Assembly (NCBI RefSeq): GCF_002161765.1 | Contig: NZ_NFIN01000002.1 | Location: forward strand, 124,001-188,000 | Length of the DNA stretch: 64,000 bases | Origin: Bacteroides sp. An322 | GTDB lineage: Bacteria > Bacteroidota > Bacteroidia > Bacteroidales > Bacteroidaceae | Direction: 5' to 3' | Part shown: positions 1 through 7,127 of the stretch, in pieces | How the letters are laid out: each line of letters opens with the position of its first letter | Position numbering within the stretch: position 1 is the stretch's first letter | Notes under the pieces: generated by a model | Told to the model about the DNA's origin: nothing | Seen by the model: only the letters and a program-made list of their open reading frames with translations | Database searches by the model: none | Program-made: the position numbers and the translations under genes

Positions 1-747
1 ATGGTCTTGTTGCAATGCAAGATTGTGGATGATGCGGAATTGGCGAAGATGAAGGAATTGCTTCAGTTTGTAGCAGATAAGTTTCCGCAAATTACTTCCT
101 TATTATATGTGATTAACAACAAATGCAACGATACAATCGGTGATTTGGATGTGCAGGTATTTAAAGGGAAAGACCATATTTTCGAAGAAATGGAAGGGCT
201 TCGGTTTAAGGTCGGACCCAAATCATTTTATCAGACCAATTCGGAACAAGCCTATAATTTATATAAGGTAGCTCGTGATTTTGCCGGATTGACCGGAAAT
301 GAACTTGTGTATGATTTATATACAGGAACGGGAACTATCGCCAATTTTGTTTCCCGCCAAGCCAAGCAAGTGATAGGTATCGAATATGTGCCCGAAGCGA
401 TAGAAGACGCCAAAGTCAATTCGGAACTGAACGGCATTGAGAATACCTTATTCTATGCAGGCGATATGAAAGATATCCTGACCAAAGATTTCATTCGTGA
501 GCACGGGCGTCCGGATGTGATTATTACCGATCCGCCTCGGGCAGGTATGCATGGGGATGTTGTTCAAGTGATATTGGAAGCAGAGCCGGAACGCATTGTT
601 TATGTAAGTTGCAATCCTGCGACACAAGCCCGTGATTTGCAATTGCTTGACGTGAAATATAAAGTAAAGGCAGTCCAGCCGGTAGATATGTTCCCGCATA
701 CGCATCATGTAGAAAATGTGGTATTATTAGAAAAGAAAACTTATTAA
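1..747 (+). CDS. rlmD: 23S rRNA (uracil-5-)-methyltransferase RlmD, C-terminal part (gene cut by window edge)
   Basis: This is the C-terminal 248 residues of a TrmA/RlmD-type RNA m5U methyltransferase, which methylates a uridine of 23S rRNA using SAM. The substrate-side segment FYQTNSEQAY (about residues 77-86) is followed by the SAM-binding motif DLYTGTGTI (about 105), the DPPRAGMH motif (about 178) and SCNP (about 203), which carries the nucleophilic cysteine. The family is usually about 450-480 residues with a TRAM domain and Fe-S cysteines in the first half, so the true start lies upstream of the window and the ATG at position 1 is internal. It ends 13 bp before the pseudouridine synthase, a probable RNA-modification operon. 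RlmD rather than RlmC or TrmA is by family habit in Bacteroidales. Confidence 0.9.
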   Translation: MVLLQCKIVDDAELAKMKELLQFVADKFPQITSLLYVINNKCNDTIGDLDVQVFKGKDHIFEEMEGLRFKVGPKSFYQTNSEQAYNLYKVARDFAGLTGNELVYDLYTGTGTIANFVSRQAKQVIGIEYVPEAIEDAKVNSELNGIENTLFYAGDMKDILTKDFIREHGRPDVIITDPPRAGMHGDVVQVILEAEPERIVYVSCNPATQARDLQLLDVKYKVKAVQPVDMFPHTHHVENVVLLEKKTY

Positions 748-760
748 AATAGATAAAGAC

Positions 761-1684
761 GTGGCAAGAAAAGACTTTAAGACAAGCAAGCCTGCTATGG
801 CGCGTGCTGCTTCGAAATATACAACTTATCGGGTGACCGAACCGGGTGAATTGATGGACTTCTTGATGAAAAAGATGGCAGGTATCAGCCGCACGCGGGT
901 GAAAGCCTTATTGACCAATCGGGTAGTGCTGGTCGATAACACGATTCAAACGCTTTACAATTATCCTTTACAGCCGGGTATGTGCGTGCAAATCAGCAAG
1001 GAAAAGCATAAGCATGAGTTCCGGCATCCGATGCTGAAGATTTTGTATGAGGATGCCTATATCATAGTTGTAGAAAAGAAAGAAGGATTGCTTTCGGTTG
1101 CTACAGAACGTCAAAAAGAACGAACGGCGCAACATATATTAAATGAGTATGTAAAGCGGATTCACAGAGGAAACCGGATTTATGTGGTTCATCGCTTGGA
1201 TAGGGAAACATCCGGCATTATGATGTATGCCAAAGACGAGAAAACGCAACATACGCTACGCGATAATTGGCATGACCTGGTACGTGACCGCCGGTATGTA
1301 GCAATTGTAGCAGGAGATATGGAGCAAGATGAAGGTACGGTACGTTCTTGGTTGACCGACCGTAAATTGTATGTAAGTTCTTCTCCGGTAGATGATGGAG
1401 GCAAGTATTCGGTGACTCATTATCATACAATTAAGCGCGCCAATGGCTTTTCGTTATTGGAATTGAATCTGGAGACAGGTCGGAAGAACCAAATTCGTGT
1501 CCACATGCAGTCGTTAGGGCATCCGGTGGTAGGAGATGAGCGTTATGGATGTGAGGTAAATCCGTTGGGACGTTTGGCGCTTCATGCATTCAAGTTGTGT
1601 TTTTATCATCCGGTAACACATGAATGGATGGAGTTTGAAACGCCTTATCCGGCTCCCTTTAAAACATTAATGCTAAGGAGATAG
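761..1684 (+). CDS. RluA-family pseudouridine synthase
   Basis: This 307-residue enzyme isomerises uridine to pseudouridine in structured RNA. An S4-like RNA-binding segment covers about residues 30-80. The catalytic motif HRLDRETSG carries the expected aspartate at about residue 147, and the second conserved block GRKNQIRVHMQSLGHP lies near residue 240. The start used is GTG at 761, which keeps a basic N-terminus; an ATG at 797 would also leave both domains intact. It follows rlmD by 13 bp on the same strand. Which RNA position is modified cannot be read from the sequence, so no RluB/C/D symbol is assigned. Confidence 0.9.
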   Translation: MARKDFKTSKPAMARAASKYTTYRVTEPGELMDFLMKKMAGISRTRVKALLTNRVVLVDNTIQTLYNYPLQPGMCVQISKEKHKHEFRHPMLKILYEDAYIIVVEKKEGLLSVATERQKERTAQHILNEYVKRIHRGNRIYVVHRLDRETSGIMMYAKDEKTQHTLRDNWHDLVRDRRYVAIVAGDMEQDEGTVRSWLTDRKLYVSSSPVDDGGKYSVTHYHTIKRANGFSLLELNLETGRKNQIRVHMQSLGHPVVGDERYGCEVNPLGRLALHAFKLCFYHPVTHEWMEFETPYPAPFKTLMLRR

Positions 1685-1714
1685 AAAAAAATATAGAAAA
1701 AAGTTCTTCAAAAA

Positions 1715-1746
1715 TTTGCAGGTTTAAATAGAAACCACTACCTTTG
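1715..1746 (+). promoter_or_regulatory. Bacteroidota-type promoter of tRNA-Pro
   Basis: TTTG at 1715-1718 is separated by 20 bp from TACCTTTG at 1739-1746. This matches the -33 TTTG / -7 TAnnTTTG consensus recognised by the Bacteroidota primary sigma factor, with standard spacing. The tRNA begins 25 bp after the -7 box. It is the best promoter match in the window. Confidence 0.8.
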
Positions 1747-1770
1747 CAGCGGTTTTGAAAAAGAACCTTT

Positions 1771-1845
1771 CGGGGTGTAGCGCAGTCCGGTTAGCGCACC
1801 TGCTTTGGGAGCAGGGGGTCGTGGGTTCGAATCCCGCTACCCCGA
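1771..1845 (+). tRNA. tRNA-Pro (anticodon TGG)
   Basis: The 75 bases fold into a full cloverleaf. The acceptor arm CGGGGTG pairs with TACCCCG, the D-arm stem GCGC pairs with GCGC, the anticodon stem CCTGC/GCAGG encloses the loop TTTGGGA, and the T arm GTGGG-TTCGAAT-CCCGC is standard. The anticodon TGG is at 1806-1808, with discriminator base A at 1845. CCA is not encoded. The gene has its own promoter and is followed after three bases by a strong terminator, so it is a single-gene transcript. Confidence 0.97.
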
Positions 1846-1848
1846 CTT

Positions 1849-1886
1849 AAGTCCTGATTTCGTTAGAAATCAGGACTTCGCGTTTT
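1849..1886 (+). terminator. Rho-independent terminator after tRNA-Pro
   Basis: A perfect 13-bp stem (AAGTCCTGATTTC with GAAATCAGGACTT, arms 1849-1861 and 1866-1878) has loop GTTA and is followed within a few bases by a run of five T. It ends the tRNA transcript and now lies about 30 bp from the insertion sequence. Confidence 0.85.
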
Positions 1887-1907
1887 TATAAGTGTCTGCA
1901 AAGGGTG

Positions 1908-1915
1908 GTTAATAT
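1908..1915. repeat. 8-bp target site duplication, left copy (GTTAATAT)
   Basis: GTTAATAT at 1908-1915 directly abuts the left end of the insertion sequence and is repeated exactly at 3344-3351 directly after the right end. The intact pair indicates a simple, fairly recent insertion at this place. Confidence 0.85.
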
Positions 1916-1972
1916 GGCACAGATTTTAAACTTGGGGATTTAACAAAAGCGTAAAAGTCATATCTTTGTGTT

Positions 1973-2341
1973 ATGAAACGCAATTCAGTTAATTATAAAT
2001 CTGTTTTGTCCTTATTCCTGCCTAAAGGCATATTGGACTATTTTGAGATTGTCGACTTCTCCGACATGGGTTCTTATTATATCATATGTTTAGATGAACT
2101 TCCGGCGATACCGGAAGAATATTCTTCCCTCCCGTTAGTTTCCAAAGGCTTCTATCCTGAAATAGTAGTGACGGATTTCCCCGCCCGTGACCATACGGTC
2201 TATCTGAAGCTCCGTCGCCGACGCTGGGAAGACAAGCGTACGGGCAAGACCTATAGCCGTGACTGGCAGCTGGTAGCTTCAGGCACCCGAATCACCGCCG
2301 AGTTCGGTGCTTTTTTAAAAGGAATACTTGGAAAACCATGA
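1973..2341 (+). CDS. ISL3-like element ORF1, transposase N-terminal region protein
   Basis: This 122-residue protein matches the kind of ORF found ahead of the DDE transposase in two-ORF Bacteroidota ISL3-like elements. No enzymatic motif is visible. Its second half is strongly basic (YLKLRRRRWEDKRTGK, around residue 80), which fits DNA binding, possibly of the terminal repeats. A TATCTTTG box at 1961-1968 sits only four bases before the ATG, so a transcript from it would be almost leaderless. The ORF ends at TGA 2339-2341 inside the start of ORF2. The run TTTTTTAAAA at 2311-2320 lies just before this overlap and could allow slippage into the ORF2 frame. Confidence 0.7.
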   Translation: MKRNSVNYKSVLSLFLPKGILDYFEIVDFSDMGSYYIICLDELPAIPEEYSSLPLVSKGFYPEIVVTDFPARDHTVYLKLRRRRWEDKRTGKTYSRDWQLVASGTRITAEFGAFLKGILGKP

Positions 2342-3311
2342 GGTGAGCATCAAGAGCGTGGCCGATTTCTGCCGCCTGAAGCCTTCCGTGTTAACGGATT
2401 ATTATAAGAACCATCTGAGCGGCTTCCTCAAATGGGAGCAATACGGACACGCTGAGGACTACATCCTTTTCCCTGAAAACACCGGAGAGCATATATCCCT
2501 TGATGAGACCAGCCTGACTGGTGGCGAGCTTTACACGAATGTCTGTAACAAAGACGGGCATGGTCGTAAAGGCACCGTCATAGCCATGGTCAGGGGCACA
2601 AAGTCGGAAGATGTTGAAGCGTGCCTCGAAATGATACCTTTGGAAGAACGGCTGAAAGTCAGGACCGTCACGTTGGACATGGCAGATAACATGCACAGCA
2701 TCGCCTTGCGCTGTTTCCCTAACGCCACGCAGGTCATAGACCGCTTCCATGTACAGAAGCTCATGTACGACGCGCTACAGGATGTAAGGGTACAGTACCG
2801 TTGGCAGGCCATAGAGGAGGAAAACAAGCTGCGGAAAGAGGCCAAGGCAAAAGGGGAGAAATTCGTGCCGGAAGTCTTTGAAAACGGCGATACGCGCCGC
2901 CAGTTGTTGTTGCGAAGCAGGTATCTGCTTTTCAAGTCCCCGACACATTGGACCGAAACGCAAAGGAAAAGGGCGGAAATCCTTTTTAGCCAATACGATG
3001 ACCTCAAGCAGTTCTATTATCTCTCCCTACAGTTGGGACAAATATACTCGACGAGCTATGATAAGGATGTGGCCAGGGTAAAGATGGCACTTTGGTTTAA
3101 CAGGGTGGAGGAATGGGAATACCCCCAATTCAACACAGTCATCAATTCCTTTAAGGCGCATTATGAAAGGATCCTGAACTTCTTCATCGAAAGGCACACG
3201 AACGCCAATGCAGAGTCCTTCAATGCCAAACTCAAAACGTTTAGGGCTACGTTCAGAGGAGTGGGAGACATCAAGTTCTTCCTTTACAGGGTAGCGAAAT
3301 TATATGCCTAA
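2328..3311 (+). CDS. ISL3-like DDE transposase (ORF2)
   Basis: This 327-residue catalytic part of the transposase carries a complete probable DDE set: Asp59 in SLDETSL, Asp117 in VTLDMAD followed by DRFHVQKL at about 138, and Glu296 in NANAESFNAKL. The C-terminus is full length and ends just before the right terminal repeat. The listed start is a TTG at 2328; the frame is open only from 2319 because a TAA lies at 2316-2318. Production therefore needs either re-initiation at the ORF1 stop or a +1 (or -2) shift within about 2311-2330. There is no internal stop. Confidence 0.8.
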   Translation: MENHEVSIKSVADFCRLKPSVLTDYYKNHLSGFLKWEQYGHAEDYILFPENTGEHISLDETSLTGGELYTNVCNKDGHGRKGTVIAMVRGTKSEDVEACLEMIPLEERLKVRTVTLDMADNMHSIALRCFPNATQVIDRFHVQKLMYDALQDVRVQYRWQAIEEENKLRKEAKAKGEKFVPEVFENGDTRRQLLLRSRYLLFKSPTHWTETQRKRAEILFSQYDDLKQFYYLSLQLGQIYSTSYDKDVARVKMALWFNRVEEWEYPQFNTVINSFKAHYERILNFFIERHTNANAESFNAKLKTFRATFRGVGDIKFFLYRVAKLYA

Positions 3312-3343
3312 TTTGTTAAATCCCCAACAATGCGAACTGTGCC

Positions 3344-3351
3344 GTTAATAT
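3344..3351. repeat. 8-bp target site duplication, right copy (GTTAATAT)
   Basis: This is the second copy of GTTAATAT, adjoining the right end of the insertion sequence. On the minus strand it contains the TAA stop codon (3345-3347) of the sugar transferase, so that gene still ends in frame after the insertion. Confidence 0.85.
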
Positions 3352-4772
3352 GCATTTTTCTCACCGTGGAATATGTTGCGGACGGTACGGTAAATGATGT
3401 ATAAATCCAGTCCGAAACTCCAGTGTTCAATATACCAGATGTCTCCTAAGACACGTCCTTCCATGTCTTTTAACTCTTTGGTTTCGCCTCGGTAGCCTGT
3501 GACTTGGCTCCAGCCTGTAATGCCAGGCTTTACAAAATGGCGTACCATGTATTTATTGATTAGTTTTGAATATTCTTCTGTATGTTTTAGCATGTGAGGA
3601 CGAGGACCGACTATGCTCATGTCTCCCAATAGTACGTTGATGAATTGGGGCAATTCATCTATATTAGTCTTGCGCATAATATTGCCCCATTTGGTTTTAC
3701 GTGGGTCATCTTTAGTTGCTTGCAAGGTATCGGCGTCTTTGTTTACTTTCATCGAACGGAATTTGATGCAATAAAATTCACGGTCGTTCAATCCGTTGCG
3801 TTTTTGACGGAAGAAGACGGGACCAGGCATGGTTATTTTGGTAATAATGGTTACGATAATGAGGATGATAGGGAAAAACGTGCATAAGAACGTTAATGAA
3901 AATACAATGTCGAATGCTCGTTTTAAGAATTTGTTTTCCGGCTGGCTCAGCGGGTCAGGGCGAAGGCTCAGGTAAGGGACATTGCCCAGCATATTGAAAA
4001 ACACCCGGTTATGGAGATAATTGCGCAAGTTGGGCACACTGTAAAAATGTACCAAGTTGTTTTCGCAATAGTTGATAATCGGTACAATCGTACTTGCCCG
4101 TCTTGAAGGAAGACAGCAAAACAGAGAATGTATATACGTGTGAGAAGCAAGGTAGTCTTGGACTTTTTCCGGTTTGCCCAAATAGGGACAATTTAGCGCA
4201 TCCATTTCCGGGTTAGGTTGGTCATCGAAATAGCCTGTAACTGCATATCCGTAGGTCAGGTTGTTAGTCAGTTCGTGGTATAACTCAATATTATTAGTTG
4301 TACTTCCTATCAACACTACATAGTGGATATGGTTTTTGTTTGTCCGGTATTTCTTGATGCAAATGCGGATCAGAAGCCTGCAGATGCTTTCCGAAACGAA
4401 TAACGAGAGAAGGTATGTGATAAAAAATGAAAAGGAAATTTCGATAAAATGACCGGCTGTCAGCAAGAAACCACTGATGAAAGAAAAATAGAATACATTA
4501 AGAAATGCCCGCCAGACAATTTGGTAAGGATGTACTTTGTCGTTATGCAGGACAACTCCTCGGTGGATAGTGCATATTAAATAACAGAGCGACAGGGTAA
4601 TTAAAGTTTGAGGCAATGTTGCTTCTTGAGTTGGATGCTGTTTGCAAAATCCAGTCCAATAGTACAGCAGATAGAATAATCCGTTGCATAGACATAAGTC
4701 ACAGGTAATGACAAGCACTTGTATTATGCTGTAGCGTCGAGTTGTATTGTTATTTGTTTTGTTGTTGCCCAT
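3345..4772 (-). CDS. Undecaprenyl-phosphate sugar phosphotransferase (WcaJ-type initiating glycosyltransferase)
   Basis: This 475-residue inner-membrane enzyme would transfer a hexose-1-phosphate from a nucleotide sugar to undecaprenyl phosphate, the first step in building a surface polysaccharide or protein glycan. The N-terminal third contains several hydrophobic helices, a CoA-binding-like central domain follows (about residues 125-260), and the C-terminal catalytic domain holds KRAFDIVFS, the segment FRQKRNG, DELPQFINVLLGDMSIVGPRP and GITGWSQVTGYRGE. The start chosen is MGNNKTN at 4772; an in-frame ATG at 4841 would add 23 poorly hydrophobic residues. The sugar is unknown. No other capsule genes adjoin. 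An insertion sequence lies directly on the stop codon without changing the protein. Confidence 0.85.
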   Translation of the reverse strand: MGNNKTNNNTTRRYSIIQVLVITCDLCLCNGLFYLLYYWTGFCKQHPTQEATLPQTLITLSLCYLICTIHRGVVLHNDKVHPYQIVWRAFLNVFYFSFISGFLLTAGHFIEISFSFFITYLLSLFVSESICRLLIRICIKKYRTNKNHIHYVVLIGSTTNNIELYHELTNNLTYGYAVTGYFDDQPNPEMDALNCPYLGKPEKVQDYLASHTYIHSLFCCLPSRRASTIVPIINYCENNLVHFYSVPNLRNYLHNRVFFNMLGNVPYLSLRPDPLSQPENKFLKRAFDIVFSLTFLCTFFPIILIIVTIITKITMPGPVFFRQKRNGLNDREFYCIKFRSMKVNKDADTLQATKDDPRKTKWGNIMRKTNIDELPQFINVLLGDMSIVGPRPHMLKHTEEYSKLINKYMVRHFVKPGITGWSQVTGYRGETKELKDMEGRVLGDIWYIEHWSFGLDLYIIYRTVRNIFHGEKNAY

Positions 4773-4872
4773 AAAGAAACAATTAAAATCGCTTTTAAAA
4801 CAATGAATGCCTACATAATGTTCATACTGCAAATGTTGCAATAAAATTTGAGAAAAGCAAGAGCTTCTCTTT

Positions 4873-4918
4873 AAAAAACCGTTACAAATAAAATATTTGT
4901 TAAAAATAAGCGGTTTTT
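4873..4918. other. Symmetric hairpin upstream of the sugar transferase
   Basis: AAAAACCG and CGGTTTTT form an outer stem. ACAAATA (4884-4890) and TATTTGT (4894-4900) form an inner stem with loop AAA. Both outer arms end in A or T tracts, so it could act as a terminator in either direction. The nearest genes start away from it on the left (sugar transferase, minus) and lie further right (probable small RNA, plus). Its role is not evident. Confidence 0.35.
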
Positions 4919-4952
4919 GGATGAGGATGTATGTTGCATAACATAAAATGCT

Positions 4953-4960
4953 TATCTTTG
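4953..4960 (+). promoter_or_regulatory. -7 promoter box TATCTTTG
   Basis: This is a perfect TAnnTTTG box. No good TTTG lies 19-21 bp upstream; the nearest candidate is TTGC at 4934-4937, with a 15-bp gap. It is followed about 45 bp later by a terminator hairpin, which suggests it drives a very short transcript. Confidence 0.5.
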
Positions 4961-4965
4961 CATCG

Positions 4966-5030
4966 TGTTTTTCATGGTATTAGATTTAAGGTTAATGAAG
5001 ATTGGGAATCTGGGAAGATTCCCTTTTTTT
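4966..5030 (+). ncRNA. Probable short non-coding RNA (about 65 nt) ending in a terminator
   Basis: A TATCTTTG box is followed by about 40 AT-rich bases without a usable ORF (the core reads TCATGGTATTAGATTTAAGG). A hairpin with GGGAATC/GATTCCC arms and seven T residues comes next. Promoter box plus terminator with no gene between them is the layout of a small RNA. From memory, very similar core sequences recur near genes in Bacteroidaceae genomes, each with its own terminator stem; this could not be checked here. It could also be the attenuated leader of the permease gene at 5278. Confidence 0.45.
5004..5030 (+). terminator. Rho-independent terminator
   Basis: A 7-bp stem GGGAATC (5004-5010) with GATTCCC (5017-5023) and loop TGGGAA is followed directly by seven T. 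There is no coding gene upstream on this strand, so it must end the short transcript that starts near 4966. Confidence 0.7.
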
Positions 5031-5187
5031 ATGTCCGTTTGTTTTCATTAGGCTGCATCGCCTGATTCATCTGCATTCGTTGGCCTTTACATCCGTATTC
5101 GTAGCCTTCTGAAGCCTGCTTCGTTTTATTTAGCATTTTGTTTAAATGAAAGTGCTGTAGTATTCTCAAATAAAAACAAGGGCGACT
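5031..5187. other. Non-coding spacer with decayed palindrome-like phrases
   Basis: No ORF or RNA gene is supported here. The stretch holds repeated short phrases such as GCCTGATTCATC and GAAGCCTGCTTCG (5111-5123). The latter 12-13-mer is shared with the palindromic cluster after lipB (25441-25452), so this may be a worn copy of that repeat family. Confidence 0.4.
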
Positions 5188-5189
5188 TG

Positions 5190-5220
5190 TTGGATTTTCG
5201 ATTAAAGTTTCGTATATTTG
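5190..5220 (+). promoter_or_regulatory. Bacteroidota-type promoter of the nucleoside permease operon
   Basis: TTGG at 5190-5193 is separated by 19 bp from TATATTTG at 5213-5220. The expected transcript start near 5227 leaves a leader of about 50 nt before the ATG at 5278. Confidence 0.6.
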
Positions 5221-5277
5221 TTATTGAGTTTACACTCTAGGCTTGCGAGCCTATATATAATAAGGTATAAGAAAACT

Positions 5278-6537
5278 ATGAATATAAAATTTCGACTGAT
5301 TGTGATGAACTTCCTGCAGTTTGCTGTGTGGGGAGCTTATTTGACTTCGATGGGGACTTACTTGGCAGGAATAGGGCTGGGCAACCACATCGGATTGTTT
5401 TATGCCATGCAAGGTGTTGTGTCGTTGTTTATGCCGGCTATATTGGGCATTATCGCCGACCGTTGGGTGCCAGCCCAGCGTTTGTTGGGATTGAGTCATC
5501 TGTTGGCAGCTCTGTTTATGGCAGGAGCGGGTTATTATGGAATGACGGCAGGTAACATGGTGTCTTTCCCGATACTATTCGCTTTTTATTCAATGAGCGT
5601 AGCTTTTTATATGCCAACATTGGCACTGTCCAATTCGGTAGCTTATACGGCTCTTGAGCGTGCCGGGTTAGATACAATCAAGGCGTTTCCTCCTATCCGT
5701 ACTTGTGGAACTATCGGTTTCATTTGTTCGATGTGGCTGGTCGACTTATGGGGATTCCAGTCTAATTATATGCAATTCTTTGTATGCGCGGGCTGGGGCA
5801 TTCTGTTGGCGGTTTATGCCAATACGCTTCCAACGTGTCCGGTAAGCCGTGGTGCAAGCGGGCGGAAGTCTTTAGCCGAAGCGTTAGGCTTGAAGGCGTT
5901 TTTGTTGTTCCGCCAACGTAAAATGGCGATATTTTTTATATTTTCGATGTTATTGGGGGTATCGTTGCAGATTACCAATGGGTTTGCCAATCCGTTTATA
6001 ACTAGTTTCAGTGCATTGCCTGAATATGCCGATACGTTTGGAGTGCAACATGCCAATTTGTTGATTTCCCTTTCGCAAATCAGCGAAACCTGTTGTATAT
6101 TGCTGATTCCGTTCTTCTTGGGGCGTTTTGGCATTAAGAAAGTAATGCTGATAGCTATGGTAGCATGGGTGTTGCGGTTTGCTTTGTTCGGATTAGGAAA
6201 TCCGGGCAGTGGCGTCTGGATGTTTATTCTTTCGATGATTGTATACGGAGTGGCATTTGATTTTTTCAATGTGTCCGGCTCCTTGTTTGTAGATAAGGAA
6301 ACAGATGTCTCCGTACGTTCGAGTGCCCAAGGATTATTTATTATCATGACCAATGGGCTGGGAGCTACGATTGGTACATTGAGCGCTCAAGCTGTGGTGA
6401 ATTGTTTTGTGGATTTCGGCAGCACGGTTCCGCAAGTGGAAGGTTGGAGCAAAGCCTGGTTTATTTTTGCGGCATACGCATTGGTGGTAGCAATTTTGTT
6501 TGCTATTGTCTTTAAATATAAACACGTAAAGGAATGA
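5278..6537 (+). CDS. NupG/XapB-like nucleoside permease (major facilitator superfamily)
   Basis: This 419-residue protein has about twelve hydrophobic helices. Family-typical segments are NFLQFAVWGAYLTSMGTYL at the N-terminus, FYMPTLALSNSVAY (about residue 114), and YGVAFDFFNVSGSLFVD followed by SAQGLF in the second half. The family imports nucleosides by proton symport across the inner membrane. The start is MNIKFRL at 5278; an upstream in-frame alternative start (5218) overlaps the -7 box and would add a non-hydrophobic stretch. The stop overlaps the next gene by 4 bp (ATGA), so the two are translationally coupled. Substrate range is inferred from the family only. Confidence 0.85.
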   Translation: MNIKFRLIVMNFLQFAVWGAYLTSMGTYLAGIGLGNHIGLFYAMQGVVSLFMPAILGIIADRWVPAQRLLGLSHLLAALFMAGAGYYGMTAGNMVSFPILFAFYSMSVAFYMPTLALSNSVAYTALERAGLDTIKAFPPIRTCGTIGFICSMWLVDLWGFQSNYMQFFVCAGWGILLAVYANTLPTCPVSRGASGRKSLAEALGLKAFLLFRQRKMAIFFIFSMLLGVSLQITNGFANPFITSFSALPEYADTFGVQHANLLISLSQISETCCILLIPFFLGRFGIKKVMLIAMVAWVLRFALFGLGNPGSGVWMFILSMIVYGVAFDFFNVSGSLFVDKETDVSVRSSAQGLFIIMTNGLGATIGTLSAQAVVNCFVDFGSTVPQVEGWSKAWFIFAAYALVVAILFAIVFKYKHVKE

Positions 6538-7109
6538 AAGAAATTGAAGTGAAAATTCTGGATATGTCAACGGTGTTAAGGCCGTCTAATTCGTTTGCGT
6601 TGGTATTGGAAGAAGTTGGGGTTGAGAAACGAAAACTGGCATTAATTATTGGTGCAGCAGAAGCACAGAGTATTAAGATGGGTGAAATGAACTATCGTCC
6701 GCCTCGTCCTTTTACACATGATTTGATGTTACATGTAATGGAAGCGGGTGGTTTGGAATGTGAAAAAGCGGTTATTTATGAAGTGAAGAACGGAATTTAC
6801 TATTCTTATTTTTATATAAGGAGAGCAGACGGAGAAGTAGAGGCGGTAGACGCGCGTACTTCGGATGTTGTTGCATTGTCGTTGCGGGCTAAATTTCCGT
6901 TGTATGTGTATGAAGACGTTTTAGAACGGGAACAGTTGAGGAATGTTTCAACAGACGGTTCTATCTACACGCTTACGGTAAATTCGGTTGACTTGGATAC
7001 TTTGAAAAAAGCAATGGAAGAAGCTGTTGCTTCCGAAGATTATGAGCGTGCTTCGCAATTGCGTGATGAAATCCGTAAAAGGGAACAAGAGCAAAAAGAC
7101 GAAAATTGA
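6534..7109 (+). CDS. Bifunctional nuclease family protein (DUF151) with C-terminal UVR motif
   Basis: The 191 residues contain a BFN/DUF151 domain (about residues 1-135, with RPPRPFTHDLM and VDARTSDVVALSLRAKFPLY) and a C-terminal UVR-like helical hairpin (about 150-185, EEAVASEDYERASQLRDEIR). Characterised plant and archaeal members cleave DNA and RNA; the bacterial role is unclear. The start ATG overlaps the stop of the nucleoside permease. This coupling hints at a shared link to nucleic-acid or nucleoside turnover, but that is inference. Confidence 0.8.
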   Translation: MKEIEVKILDMSTVLRPSNSFALVLEEVGVEKRKLALIIGAAEAQSIKMGEMNYRPPRPFTHDLMLHVMEAGGLECEKAVIYEVKNGIYYSYFYIRRADGEVEAVDARTSDVVALSLRAKFPLYVYEDVLEREQLRNVSTDGSIYTLTVNSVDLDTLKKAMEEAVASEDYERASQLRDEIRKREQEQKDEN

Positions 7110-7127
7110 TTTTTATAAAAAACAGAT

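Larger units (their letters stand above)
1916..3343 (+). mobile_element. Complete ISL3-like insertion sequence (ISAon1-type two-ORF element), 1428 bp
   Basis: The element has 32-bp imperfect terminal inverted repeats (1916-1947 and 3312-3343, 25 of 32 positions equal). They share GGCACAG at the outer end and TTGGGGATTTAACAAA at the inner end. It is flanked by the perfect 8-bp direct repeat GTTAATAT; 8-bp duplications are typical of the ISL3 family. Inside are two overlapping ORFs in different frames, a short N-terminal-region ORF and a DDE transposase. The family name is from protein resemblance and from memory of how such Bacteroidota elements are labelled. Nothing looks degraded, so it may still be active. 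Confidence 0.85.

Noticed and set aside
1-3. ATG at the first base as the true start of rlmD
   Set aside because: The protein lacks the N-terminal half of the family, so the gene must begin before the window.
3345-4772. Start of a capsule biosynthesis locus
   Set aside because: Only the initiating sugar transferase is present; neighbours are an insertion sequence, a tRNA and a nucleoside permease, with no UpxY/UpxZ or flippase genes.
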